Shown: positions 1-10,300 of the stretch, one piece after another
How positions within the stretch are numbered: the stretch's first letter is position 1
How the letters are laid out: every line of letters begins with the position of its first letter
Assembly (NCBI RefSeq): GCF_000002075.1
Contig: NW_004797478.1
Span: 446,197-510,196, forward strand
Length of the DNA stretch: 64,000 nucleotides
Source: Aplysia californica
Taxonomy: Eukaryota > Mollusca > Gastropoda > Aplysiida > Aplysiidae
Reading direction: 5' to 3'
Notes under the pieces: model-generated
Database searches by the model: none
What the model was told of the DNA's origin: nothing
The model's input: only the letters and a program-made list of their open reading frames with translations
Program-made: the position numbers and the translations under genes

Positions 1-497
1 TATCAAATCAGCTATCAGAAATTCCGAGATATTTGTGTAGATTAAGCATAATATACATAGACACTTCCATCTTTGGTGCCATGCGGTTGTCTATACTTAG
101 ATGTAGTCACGTGATCGGAGGGGTATCCTGGTCTGACGTCAAACAAGATGGGCGCCTTACCTAAAAATAGTTTGCATCATTTCTACTTTTAATCGCATGT
201 TACTGCGGTTGCTGCTGGCTGACCCTAGCAGACGGCTGTGTCTGAGTCTGAGTGTCCTGCTGCACAACTGCACTGCACATTGCACATACCGACCGACATG
301 GCCCTCTAAAATCGTCTTAGCTTCTGTGCCTGTGTTAGATAAGATCATCGTACCTGGATGTAAAAGGGTTCATGTTTTGTTTGTTTCCAAAGATGTGACT
401 GTGAGTCATTCTTCCGAAGTTATCCTCCATTTTTCAGTCTTCTTGTCGTCCCCAAAGCCAAAGCTGGGTGCAAGGTGTCAAAGTTTGTGTGTGTGTG

Positions 498-539
<42 letters not shown>

Positions 540-632
540 CACAACTAGATTCTACGTCTGGACAGAAAAAGAGGAAGATACAGAATGGTACTGGTGCAGG
601 CTAAATTTATGGACGAGAATTGGTGAGATTGT
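1..632. other. Left flank, no gene recognised
   Basis: I see no supported gene here. A 408-nt open frame on the + strand (197-604) runs through a (GT)n microsatellite and has no recognisable domain, so I treat it as chance. The (GT)n tract is at about 484-536. Confidence 0.6.
484..536. repeat. (GT)n microsatellite
   Basis: An almost pure GT dinucleotide run of about 50 bases, interrupted by one GCAT near its start and ending in GTATGC. Confidence 0.9.
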
Positions 633-966
633 CTAACCCTATCCGTATGCCCTGCCCTGGGGTCATTTTGTACCCCCGGGGTTGTATTCTTCACATTTTA
701 GAATACTTCTAGATCTAGATATCTTGTACGAAGATCTCTTTGAAACTTTCAGTATTTCTCAAAAGGCCGTCATTATTCGAACTCGAGTCCGAATAACATT
801 TTTTCATATTCGGACTCGAGTCCGAATTTAAAAATTTCATATTTGGACTCAAGTCGCCCACACCTTGTCTGCCGATCCGATGCCCGCCGCCTCATTGATA
901 CGCCCCCACCCCCCATGTTTCCCACTTTCTTTGTTGTAGAAAAAGGTAAAATTGAAGAGGAAGAGG

Positions 967-1285
967 CTAGCCGTACTTAATGTACTCGCAGTCTAGCCGT
1001 ACTTATTCTTAATATGATGGCTAGACTGACCATTTAACAAAAAATTAGGCCTACTGAATTGTAAATATACTTTTTTAGTGTGCAGTACCTAAAGTATTTG
1101 TATTTGAGACGAAACCAGGTGCCTAAATGACAGTGCATGTATTTTAAACCTCCTGTTTTCTAATGTTAATAGGGCCTAAGATAAGTACGGCTAGACTGGC
1201 AGTCTAGCCGTACTTAAGTACGGGTAGACAGCCAGGCTAGCCGTACTTAAGGACGGCTAGACTGTCAGGCTAGCCGTACTTAATA
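967..1285. repeat. Left-arm palindromic hairpin array
   Basis: Several copies of a 33-35 bp palindrome. The clearest, 1182-1216, has perfect 16-bp arms (TAAGTACGGCTAGACT and its complement) around a 3-nt loop. It is followed at once by two more imperfect hairpins to 1282, joined through shared TTAA. Looser single copies lie at 967-1030. Confidence 0.85.
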
Positions 1286-2451
1286 TTGATGGCTAAATTG
1301 TAAATGAAATTTTTAGTTTGCAATGCCTAAAGTATTTGTATTTCAGACAAAACAAAAAGGTGCCTTACTGACTTGCATGTATTTGAACCTGAATAATTAC
1401 TAGATCTAGATCTAGATCTAATGAGACCTGTGTACTTAACAGGCTTGAGTCGATAGGGCCAAACCTAGACGGTCATATAATCAGGCCACCTGCGCGCTAC
1501 TGACCTAGATTCCTTGTGGGCTGACACACCCGTATAGTAAGCCCACAACCTTGTAGATCATTAGTAGTGATAAGCCTACGCAGGGTGCGGCGGTCAGTTT
1601 GAATTGTTGTTTTCTCATACTTTGACACTGGATTATTTCTGCCTAATGCAGTTTGCTTTTCAAGTCATCTGGATTATGTGAATATTTTATACATCATTGT
1701 GTGTGTTGAGGAACAGAAGTGGTGACTAATTAATTGATTAATTAATTAAGATTGACCAACAGTCTTGAGATCGCAAATTTGAAGTGCTGTTTGGCTGCAC
1801 TGTAGGCCTACTGTTCATTTTCAGATTCTTCATCGCCATCGTACTCAGTGAATGCCTGGATTCTTTTAGTTGAGGCCTAATGCAGTTGTTTTTTCCAAAT
1901 CATCTGGATTGTGTGAATATCAAATATCTCTTCCATCAGTGTACGTGTTTAGATTAAACCTACAGTGAAGTTTTGACCGTGCAAGTTTAATTCATATCTG
2001 TCTAAATCCATTCTAAAATCCATGTCTACACAGTGGAGGCCCCCCCCTTCTGATCCGCACACTCTTCACTGACTTAGAGCCTCTCTATGCAAACAACCAC
2101 TAAAAACGAACTCTCCATCCTATCCCTAGGTCTAGATCTGCTTTTAGATTTAGATTAGTTTGTAACACAAACAATAGACTAAAAGGACCATGTAGATATA
2201 AATCTATATATCTAGACTCTGAGCGTTTAGGGGCCCACCCTTGTTAGGTAGGGAAAAGTATACGGATCATAATTATGGGGGAGCTCCTTTGTGTTTTTCC
2301 CGACCTGCTTTGTATATTAATATCTGCTGTTCTTTCACAGTGCTTACATGCTTCTCTTCTAGGCCTATTTATTGCTTTCATCATGTGTGGTTATGACTCT
2401 GTTGGACTGTGACTGACACCTTCAAAATAAACTGAAGGAATAAGAACAACA

Positions 2452-2640
2452 ATGGGAAGAAAATGCTCAGTTGGTGGATGCAAAACTGGCTATGACAGTC
2501 AGAAAGGTGCAGAAAAAGTGACCTTGTATGGATTTCCTTCGGATGAAACAGAATGTCGGGCATGGACTGCTAGCTTACCAAACATTTTATCCTATGAAAA
2601 GGTGTCAAAACATATCAGTGTGTGCCCTCCATTTCCGTAA
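2452..2640 (+). CDS. THAP zinc-finger exon (transposon-borne, truncated)
   Basis: The 62-codon frame begins MGRKCSVGGC, then FPSDETECRAW, matching the start of a THAP domain: C5-x4-C10 zinc ligands, the conserved FP and a Trp. The last pair of the C2CH signature reads CPP in this frame, but in the +1 frame the same bases read CALHF, which is the expected Cys-x2-His. So the finger is either frameshifted by one base near 2625 or the exon leaves at a donor such as GTAAAA at 2636. The C-terminal AVPF box is absent. THAP fingers bind DNA in P-element transposases and in host factors. Its place between the inverted arms of the surrounding element suggests a transposon origin. Confidence 0.6.
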   Translation: MGRKCSVGGCKTGYDSQKGAEKVTLYGFPSDETECRAWTASLPNILSYEKVSKHISVCPPFP

Positions 2641-2751
2641 AACTCTAACTCAACTCAAGTCAACTTTCTGTCTTCCCATCGCTTTTGTCTGTCTAGAATA
2701 ATTTTTTACATGTCCGTTAGTTTGAACACAAACACAGGGAAGCTAAACCAT

Positions 2752-2753
2752 TG

Positions 2754-2789
<36 letters not shown>

Positions 2790-2793
2790 GGGA
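2752..2793. repeat. (GA)n plus poly-G microsatellite
   Basis: A run of GA dinucleotides flows directly into about 14 G residues. Confidence 0.9.
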
Positions 2794-2960
2794 GAAAGAG
2801 ACCGCCTAGCCGTGGCCGTTGTAATCATTATTATCATTACGAAGGTCACTGCTTGCTGTGGGCCGAAGCCTGAGCGGCCGGTGTGTCAGCCCACAAGCAA
2901 GGTATGTAGTTCTTGGGCTGCGCTGCCTGATTTATGATCGCCTAGGGCCAAACCTAGATC

Positions 2961-3040
2961 TAAGTACGGCTAGACTTGCAGTCTAGCCGTACTTAAGTAC
3001 GGCTAGACTCTCAGTCTAGCCGTACTTAAGTACGGCTAGC
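2961..3040. repeat. Right-arm palindromic hairpin array
   Basis: Two perfect hairpins in tandem, 2961-2995 and 2994-3028, each with 16-bp arms TAAGTACGGCTAGACT and 3-nt loops TGC or CTC. A half copy follows. The unit is the same as in the left arm at 1182-1282. Confidence 0.9.
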
Positions 3041-3837
3041 CACTTCGAATTGAAGATTAGCAGATCTCCTGGCACCTGCATATTATGAGCTGTGTAAAAA
3101 AAAGACCGATTCGTTCAAATACACAAGCCTGTGTCATCTCGATTGTTTACCAAGAAAAAGTTGTGTTGCTGTGTAGAGCCGAGCATACGGCAACTTTTGA
3201 TTCCATAGACCAGCGCACAATTCATTACGTAGATCTAGGTCAAGACTAGCTTTGTAATGATCAGTTGCCGGGGGGGGGGCTGACGCGAATGCGACGTTCA
3301 ATGCCCGGACCGATAGCGCGCCCCCCCCCCCCCCCCCCCTTCTCCGAGATGCACACACAGGCACACGTGTGCAGGGCGCCCATTCGACCCCAACACACGC
3401 TAACAAGCCATCTTTAATTGCTTCTGATGACCTCTTGTCAAATCAACATTTATTAGAAGCGCTCTAACTTTTCAGGCCGGCCTCAAATTCATCATAAGAT
3501 AAAAACTCGGCTCCGGCACAATAAACTTAACGCCATTTTGCCCAAAGTGGTCCCGGTCTCTACCCAGCCTGAGGCGAGTCACGAGTGAAGCAGGACAGGA
3601 AGCCGGAGTCACGAGTCACAGGAAGTCGGAAGTGATGTCATGCTGGACAAGAATCAGAGTCCGAATAACATTTTTTCCGAATAGTCGTTCTCAAAATATC
3701 ATTTTGACAGACTGCTTTGCAAAGCCTATGGATCGGATTAACGAGTAAATTTCCTCTTTGAAAGTGGTGTCACAGAGTTCCCCACGTCGTATTGTATGGA
3801 TATGATTTTGTATAACACAACATACGGATAGGGTTAA

Positions 3838-5321
3838 AGATAAACACAAATTAATGCCAATCGAAAATAAAGAAAGGGGTTGGGGGGGGGGGGGGGCACC
3901 TTATTTTATCAACCCACTGTCAAATTTACCTGCCTCTGGCGGCCAGGCGTGATCTCGCATTGCCGGATGCTCTGTCATAAATTTTGAATCGGCCTCACAC
4001 TACACGCTGTGGATGGGCAGTCATAATTCAGTCACCTGTCATTATTGTCAGTCCCTCCTGTGAATGTTTACCCAAGTTGATCTATGGGTAGGCCTAACAC
4101 TACATTTTTTTCAACAGCTGGTGAGGGAAGCGTGATCCATCATTACCTATAAAAGCCCCGCTCACAACTCATGCATAAATCGTGTGTGATGTGACTGGTC
4201 ACTGTTTTGTTTACCTAATCTGTAAGAACAAAGTTACAATGGACATTGACTTGAGCTTGCAACAGAAGCATCGCTCGTTCTCTAGTGGTGGCGACCCGTG
4301 TGTTTGTTTTACCATGGCACTCTGTGTTCATCATCTTACTTACATAATATTTAGTTAATTTTACCCTTGCACAAAGTCAGCAACAAAAAGAAAGCTTCCA
4401 AAAAAAACACCATCAAAACAACACAAAAAAACCTTACACCATCCACCCCCCCCCCCCCCCCCTTTTTCAAAAGAAAACAAAAACCCTTTTGAATTAGCCC
4501 TACGGCAGTTTAAAGTCTGAGATCAGCCCCGGTTTGGACCTCAGAAGAGAATGATTTGCTTTCTTCATTTTGACCAGTCCTGCCTAAGACGGCCACCTGT
4601 ATTATACAGCCACTTTTCTCTTTGACATTGGGAGGCCGTTTTACACAGGTTTGACTGTTCACATAATTGCGTGCGTATAGCAAACTATGATACCTTGCAC
4701 GCAATTGCGCGCGTATAGCAAAATTTAAATTTCTGTGCTCGCAATTGTGTGCGCATGTATAGACTCAGCCATAGACTTTTATGATTTAAAAAAGTCAGGC
4801 CGTTGTTTTTTTAAGGTAAATGTTGTATTTCAATGTGTGTATTCCCAACCGATGTTGCCTTAGATTTCCAACCGGTGTTTTCTGAATCGCTTATGAAACA
4901 GTCGGCGCTCAATTCTTCAGATACCCTGCGGTACAACTTAAGAATGTGGGTCCAGTTTGGTGATAACTATGAAGTGTGGATTTTGGCTCCACTGATGATT
5001 ACTTCTGGTTCTAAATGATTACTTTTTGATGCGCATGCCGATATGGAGATATATCAAACCTAGGCCTAATTGCAAAACATCAAATTATGGGGGCATGCCC
5101 CCTTGAAACACCCCCCCTCCCCCCCCCCCCCCAATTGCCCCCATTGTTTTTGTTGGGTCAGGTGGGAAAGCTCCCCTGAAACCTCCTTTGTTAAAAGCAA
5201 GTGAAATTTTACTCCTTTTTTCATAGGCTACTGAAAAATAACAGGTCGTGTCTCGCTCTCGTTGGGATAAAACATCGATACTGAATATTTATGTCAGTAT
5301 GGGTATCTCGTAGGCCTAAAA
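3838..5321. other. Non-coding stretch before COQ2
   Basis: No gene recognised. It holds several long homopolymers (poly-G near 3883, poly-C near 4446 and 5111) and a loose threefold repeat of the phrase GCAATTGNGTGCG at 4660-4765. A CCAACCGRTGTT motif at 4847 recurs inverted at 6267, which could mark the ends of an element, but the match is short. Confidence 0.5.
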
Positions 5322-5676
5322 AATAAAATAAATAATAATAATAGATAGCATTTGTATAGCGCATATCCCCGCTCAACAGCAGGCTCTATGCGCTTTACAC
5401 TATATTATTACCCCAGCAGACCATAGAACACTCCGAAACATTCTCAGCTTCCCGGGAAGCATACAGTGCAAGCAGCTGATTAAGCGCTCAAACACTAACA
5501 AACTGACAAGATCTTTCGCTGTCTATAGCCGGGTACCCATTCCCACCTGGGTGAAGTGAGGAAAATTCGTGTAAAGTGCCTTTCCCAAGGACACAACGTC
5601 GGGCCCTTGACGGGATTCGAACCCACGACCTTACGGTTGCGAGTCCGAGAGCCTAACCACTAGGCCACCGACGCCA
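5322..5676 (-). mobile_element. tRNA-derived SINE, family B
   Basis: Read on the - strand, the element starts with a tRNA-like head: a GGTTCGAATCC-type B box corresponds to GGGATTCGAACCC at 5612. It ends in an (ATT)n tail, seen as AATAATAAT at 5330. A diverged copy lies at 31741-32062 and a fragment at about 8520-8640. The body carries the shared phrase TTCCCAAGGACACAACGT. Confidence 0.8.
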
Positions 5677-6057
5677 CAGACGGAACCCACATTTTTAAGT
5701 ATTACCTAACCTGTATATATCTTAGATCTATATATATATCCTATTTTACAATCATTGACTCGTCGCAAAAGTCTGAATTCTCTTAAGTTTACAGATCCCC
5801 TAGTTATATATATATATATGCACGTGAACAGTTAAAAGAAACCACGCCAGCTATTTTTTTCCATCTGTTTTGAGGTAGGAGAAAGTATCTATTGGGATAA
5901 AATAAACGTGGTAAGTAAATTGATTCACCACCACTGTACGGACGACTGCAACCGGCAGGCAAGATGCTGAGACATAAAATTAATGTCACGTTTTCAAACC
6001 CCCTACCTTTTTTTCCCCTTGCCCCAAACATCTAAGCATGCCTTTGCATGGAAGTGT

Positions 6058-6065
6058 TGACGTCA
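6058..6065. promoter_or_regulatory. Perfect CRE-type site TGACGTCA
   Basis: TGACGTCA is the full palindromic CREB/ATF site. It lies about 700 bp upstream of the COQ2 start codon. Function is a guess, as an 8-mer can occur by chance. Confidence 0.2.
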
Positions 6066-6530
6066 TTCACAATACCACCAGGCCCTGCCCGCTTTAAATT
6101 GAACACCGGATAGGAAAGCTGCTGTGATAGATCTAGTGACTAGTAATTTTATCATATTATGCCTCGTATGCGCAAAGCAAAATATTTTCATGGTCCCCCT
6201 AGACTAGAAAATGTCCGTAGACCAGGATCCTGGTCTTGCGAGACACTTCCTTACTATTAATAGTTCCCAACACCGGTTGGGAATATTCTATCTTTTCCAA
6301 CACAGATTGGGTAAGCATAGCCTTTTGATTTTCGGACTATGCCTGTTATAGTCAGTTTTAATTTAATTTTTTTTTGTATCTACACAATTTTACAAGTTAA
6401 AACAATTTGATCCACCCAGGCATTTATCCTTAATTGATTAGTCTAGATCTAGTATATAGGTTACTGACTACAAATAATATTGTCATGAGAAAGCTTTGTT
6501 GTAGGAATCTTACAAAGAGATAAATTTTGT

Positions 6531-6702
6531 GATAGCTGGTGGTTGGTGGGTGCTCTTCTGATGTGGTTTGCTCACTTCTTCTATCAATTCGATCTCTCCT
6601 TAACCTAACTTTTTCGTGTTTGATACTCTCCTGTGACACCTCTAATCTTCGGCACTTATATGACCTTTGCCTTTATTGCTAATCATAAAATGCTTGTACT
6701 AA
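6531..6702 (+). repeat. Short repeat family D, copy 1
   Basis: Shares the phrases GGTGGTTGGTGGGTGCTC, TGTGGTTTGCTC and GGCACTTATATGACC with the copies at 21260-21437 and 30862-31035. It is the most diverged of the three. Confidence 0.7.
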
Positions 6703-6777
6703 AAAAAAGATTGTGATAGTTTACAATGATCTCTGTCCTTTTCTTTCGCAGTAGTGACCTGGGTCTAGATATTCACA

Positions 6778-7366
6778 ATGGCCTTAACAGTGGCCAGTTG
6801 TACTACTCTCCTGAGGACCATATCTAAAAGGGCAAGCACATCACTTGGTGTTGCTATCGGGAAACACCGTCAAGACGATGTAGATGTCTCCATGACAGAG
6901 CGGCTGCAGACATGTAAAAGATTCAATTCATCCATTAGCTGTTATGGTGAAAAAAGTGCCATTAATGACCTTTCACTGGAAACTGTTCATAACACTTTGA
7001 TGAAAAGGAGCAGGACATCTTCTTTGCCAAAGTCAGACTCATGGCAGTATGCTCCAGTTTTTCAGTATCCTAGTCCAAAACTCTCATTGAGTAGCCAACA
7101 CAACATTCCACTTTGTTTGCATCAACATCCAGGCAGCCTAACTTTTTCTACATTCTCCTCAATGTGGACTAATCCCAGTTCAAATACCTCGAAAGCATCT
7201 CACAGCACGCTCAGTAAATCTCATGCAGCCTTACTTCATGTTTGTGATTGTCATCAAAAGTCACACAACAGCATGAGTAGCTTCTCCCCAGCAAGACTTA
7301 TTCTAGAATCGTCCCCAGGAAGTGTTCAACCTTATCTCCGCCTGATTAGATTTGACAAACCAATTG
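6778..7366 (+). CDS. COQ2: COQ2 coding exon 1
   Basis: Encodes residues 1-196 plus one base. The start ATG lies 26 nt after a good 3' splice site, and in-frame stops lie between, so this ATG is the natural start. The leader is rich in Ser, Thr and basic residues with few acids at the extreme N-terminus, as expected for mitochondrial import. The exon ends at the conserved KPIG with donor GTAAGG. Confidence 0.9.
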
Positions 7367-10300
7367 GTAAGGAAGATGTTTAGTCAATTTTTTATTTTTT
7401 ATTTTATTATCTAGTATCTTAAGTAATCATGTAGTGTGCTCTTATTATTAACCAACAGGTGATGGAAATGTTAGTGCCTGAGAGAATGTACAGAAATTGA
7501 AATATAAATAGCGAAAACTGCAGCTGTTGCTTTTAGCATTTTTCATTAAGATTGTAGTTTCATTTTAAAATAAGGATAATTATAAACCAAGCTCATTACT
7601 TTGAAGCTTAGATTAAGTTAGTAATTTTGTTTTCTATACTTTTAACTATAATCTCATACCTTAAACTGTTGTCAAACAGCCTCTATCCATTAACACTTAC
7701 AGTACCGAAGGCTTCTATAGTGAAAAAGACTCAAGTACCACACCAGTTTAGAACGGTGGTAGAATTTTTTTAAAGTAAAAAAACCTTGGCAGCCCAAGAA
7801 ACACACTTTAAAAGTCCATAGAGGTTCATCAACCATTCTGCTGTCATAGAGTGACTTCCTTTGGTATTTACTTCAGTGCAGTGTGTGCATTCGTTGTTTT
7901 CTTATGTTTTGTGCGCCTGGTTGTGTCAGCGACTAAAATCGCCAGCGGTAGTGAGGGCATACTATGGCCTGGCAACTAAATTCGCCGACAGTACTGTAAG
8001 TATTAATGTATTTTAATGTAATTCAGACCTGAGGGGATCCTGAAAGATTCTGTGAGACTGAAAGACCATTTTTTCCCCAGATTTAAGTCTGTATTGCAGC
8101 TTTGAGTCTGCTTTGTCTTTGAAAAGTTTTCATCTACACGTTTGTAGGCTCATAACCTTCCCTTTTATCCTTTTGTCGTCTCTTACAACTTCACTGCATA
8201 TGAAAGAAAAGATTAAACTGAGGGAATGGCTTCATGGAATCCACTTTATTTGCCTGATTTTACCTTATATTAGATAATATGTAGATTCTATCTACAGTTA
8301 GCTAAAAGATGATCATGATCTTACAAAAGCAATTTGTGCCAGTGAAAGTGGAGATGAAAGCAGATGATTGAACATGATTAGAGCATGAAAGGAGGTGAAA
8401 GGAGAACATTTTTCGTTGCTGTCAGATTTCGAACCCAGGACTTATTGAATGAGAGGTGAACACCATACCTTTCGACTATGAGAGCCCAGTCCATTTGCAG
8501 TAGAAGGGAACCATGTGAGAAAATTCATTTAATATGCCTTTTCCAAGGACACAACGTTAGCCGAGCTGAGCTTCGATGCCCCAAACCCGGAATCTCACAA
8601 TTACAGGTCTGGTAGCCTGACCACTTGACTATTGATACAACGTTTTGTTTTCAACCATCCCTAAAAAAAGATGCTAAATTAAAACAGGTGAATTGAGGTG
8701 AAAGTGGTGCCTTATATTTCTTTAAGCCATAATCCTGTTGTTGCAATTGATGCCTTAACTTTCATCTGTGCACTGTTTTCAGGTACATGGCTGCTGTATT
8801 GGCCTTGTACCTGGAGCATTGCCTTGGCTGCCCAGCCTGGCTGTATGCCGGACCCTAAGCTCCTTGCCCTCTTTGGTGCTGGAGCCTTCTTCATGCGGGG
8901 TGCAGGCTGCATCATCAATGACATGTGGGACAAGGACTTTGATGCCAAGGTTAGTTGGATAGTAGAAACTTCAGTTTAGAGTTGGAGAGGGGTTGGGGAG
9001 GGAGAGAGTAAAACCATTTACTGACAACGACTATTTGAAGCTAAAAAAGTCCTAGCAGTCAACCACTGCCCATAAACTGTCCAGTACTAATAGTATTATG
9101 TGGAAAACTGAAAATTTCATCGTGTGTAGTACTTAGATTATGTTTATGATCTTTTTGTTTATGCATCTTGCTGGCCTACTCCAGTTTCTCCTAAATCCTT
9201 CTCATTGGGCTGTTGATTGTCATATTTATTTTCTTTAATGTCATTGTTTTAATTTGACTTTTAGTCAGTACAGAAAAAGATAATTCTTTCTGCTTTGGTT
9301 TTTCAAAGTTGTAGTTGTTCGACACCCAAAAATCTGAAAAGAATAGTTAGGGAAACCAAAATTCAAAATGTATGCTGGTGGTCAGTGGATTTTCTGGTAA
9401 TATTTCCTTTTTCGAAATTGTTGAAGTGTTATTATTACGAACATTATACCTCTGTTCTTTACAAAATATGCCCGTTGTTATCATGCTACAAATCGCCATC
9501 TTTGTGATGTGCAGGTTGAGAGAACCAAGCTTCGGCCTCTTGCTGCTGGAGAACTGACCAGCTTCCAGGCCTTGGTATTTCTAGGCACCCAGCTGAGCTG
9601 TGCCCTCGCCATATTGTTGCAACTCAACTGGTACAGGTGAGCATCTTTCACCTTTGGGCACCTTTGGCTTTTGCATGCAGTAAATGTGAGTTCTATTCTC
9701 ATGTGGGGAAGTCTGGGTTGGTCTTGAAAGATGAGGTGGAAGCAGCCCACCTCTATTGATATGAATTGTGTTGATGGAGATGTAAAAAATTTACAATCAA
9801 TCTAATATGGTATCATTTTTCTGGTTATTTACTAAAATCAAGAAGTCTGGGACAACCTAAACCTTTTTCATTTAGTACAGCTATCAATATTCATATTGAA
9901 TGGCTTGATGATATTCCTGGTCGGTCCTATTGTTAGCAGTCGTTTTGTCATTTCTGTCTGCCAGCCCTTTCTGTCTGTAGACTTGCAGTAAATAACCATT
10001 ACCATGTGTGTGTACTTTGCCTGTACCTCATCAGAGCTATATATTTTTTTTAGGCCTTTTTAAAGCATTTCTCTCTGGTTGTTTCAAATGTCTTGGTATC
10101 CACCTTGATCATGAAGACGACCTTGAGGTTGGGACATTGTTCTTCTCTCTTTGTTATTGATATGTTAGTATTCGTTAACTTTTGTCCTGTTACAAGGAAA
10201 GGGATCTGAGCTGATATCATAGAGAAAACTTTATTATTTCTTACTTATGACAGCATTTTATGAGGAGGAAGAATCAGAATAGAATAGGAAAACTTTACAG

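Larger units (their letters stand above)
765..3687. mobile_element. 2.9-kb foldback-like element carrying a THAP exon
   Basis: This insert is bounded by a 9-bp duplication TTCTCAAAA (756-764 and 3688-3696) of a sequence present once in the uninterrupted sibling MITE near 22.73 kb. Its two arms are related as imperfect inverted repeats: 1456-1545 matches the complement of about 2868-2960, including the shared words TTGTGGGCTGACACACC and AGGGCCAAACCTAGA. Both arms carry the same GTACGGCTAGACT hairpins. A THAP domain lies at 2452-2640. An 8-9 bp duplication plus a THAP exon would fit a P-like element, but no catalytic domain is visible, so this is a non-autonomous copy or another family. Confidence 0.6.
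633..3837. mobile_element. piggyBac-like TTAA MITE split by a later insertion
   Basis: The outer ends form a perfect 16-bp inverted repeat, TAACCCTATCCGTATG at 634 and its complement ending at 3836, with CTAA on the left and TTAA on the right. TTAA flanks are the hallmark of piggyBac-group targets. The first 132 bp (633-764) and last 150 bp (3688-3837) match, end to end, an uninterrupted 249-bp copy at 22592-22840 in opposite orientation. The middle 2.9 kb is therefore foreign DNA inserted into the MITE. Assignment to piggyBac rests only on TTAA and the terminal inverted repeats, as there is no transposase. Confidence 0.7.
5677..6751. other. COQ2 upstream region
   Basis: This is the likely promoter and 5' untranslated region of COQ2, but no transcription start can be fixed. 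A strong 3' splice site (pyrimidine tract then CAG at 6749-6751) just before the start codon implies an upstream non-coding exon somewhere in this stretch. A short repeat (6531-6702) sits inside the presumed first intron. Confidence 0.5.
7367..8782 (+). other. COQ2 intron 1
   Basis: A 1416-bp intron. It contains a TTAA-flanked MITE (7690-8006), the 5' half of a SINE A copy on the - strand (8360-8493) and a SINE B fragment after it. No other coding sequence is seen. Confidence 0.85.

Noticed and set aside
197-604. 135-codon + strand open frame at the left edge
   Set aside because: It runs through a GT microsatellite and has no domain or splice context, and nothing upstream or downstream continues it.
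4847-6310. Possible element between CCAACCGRTGTTG motifs
   Set aside because: The inverted match is short and no target duplication was found, so it could be chance.
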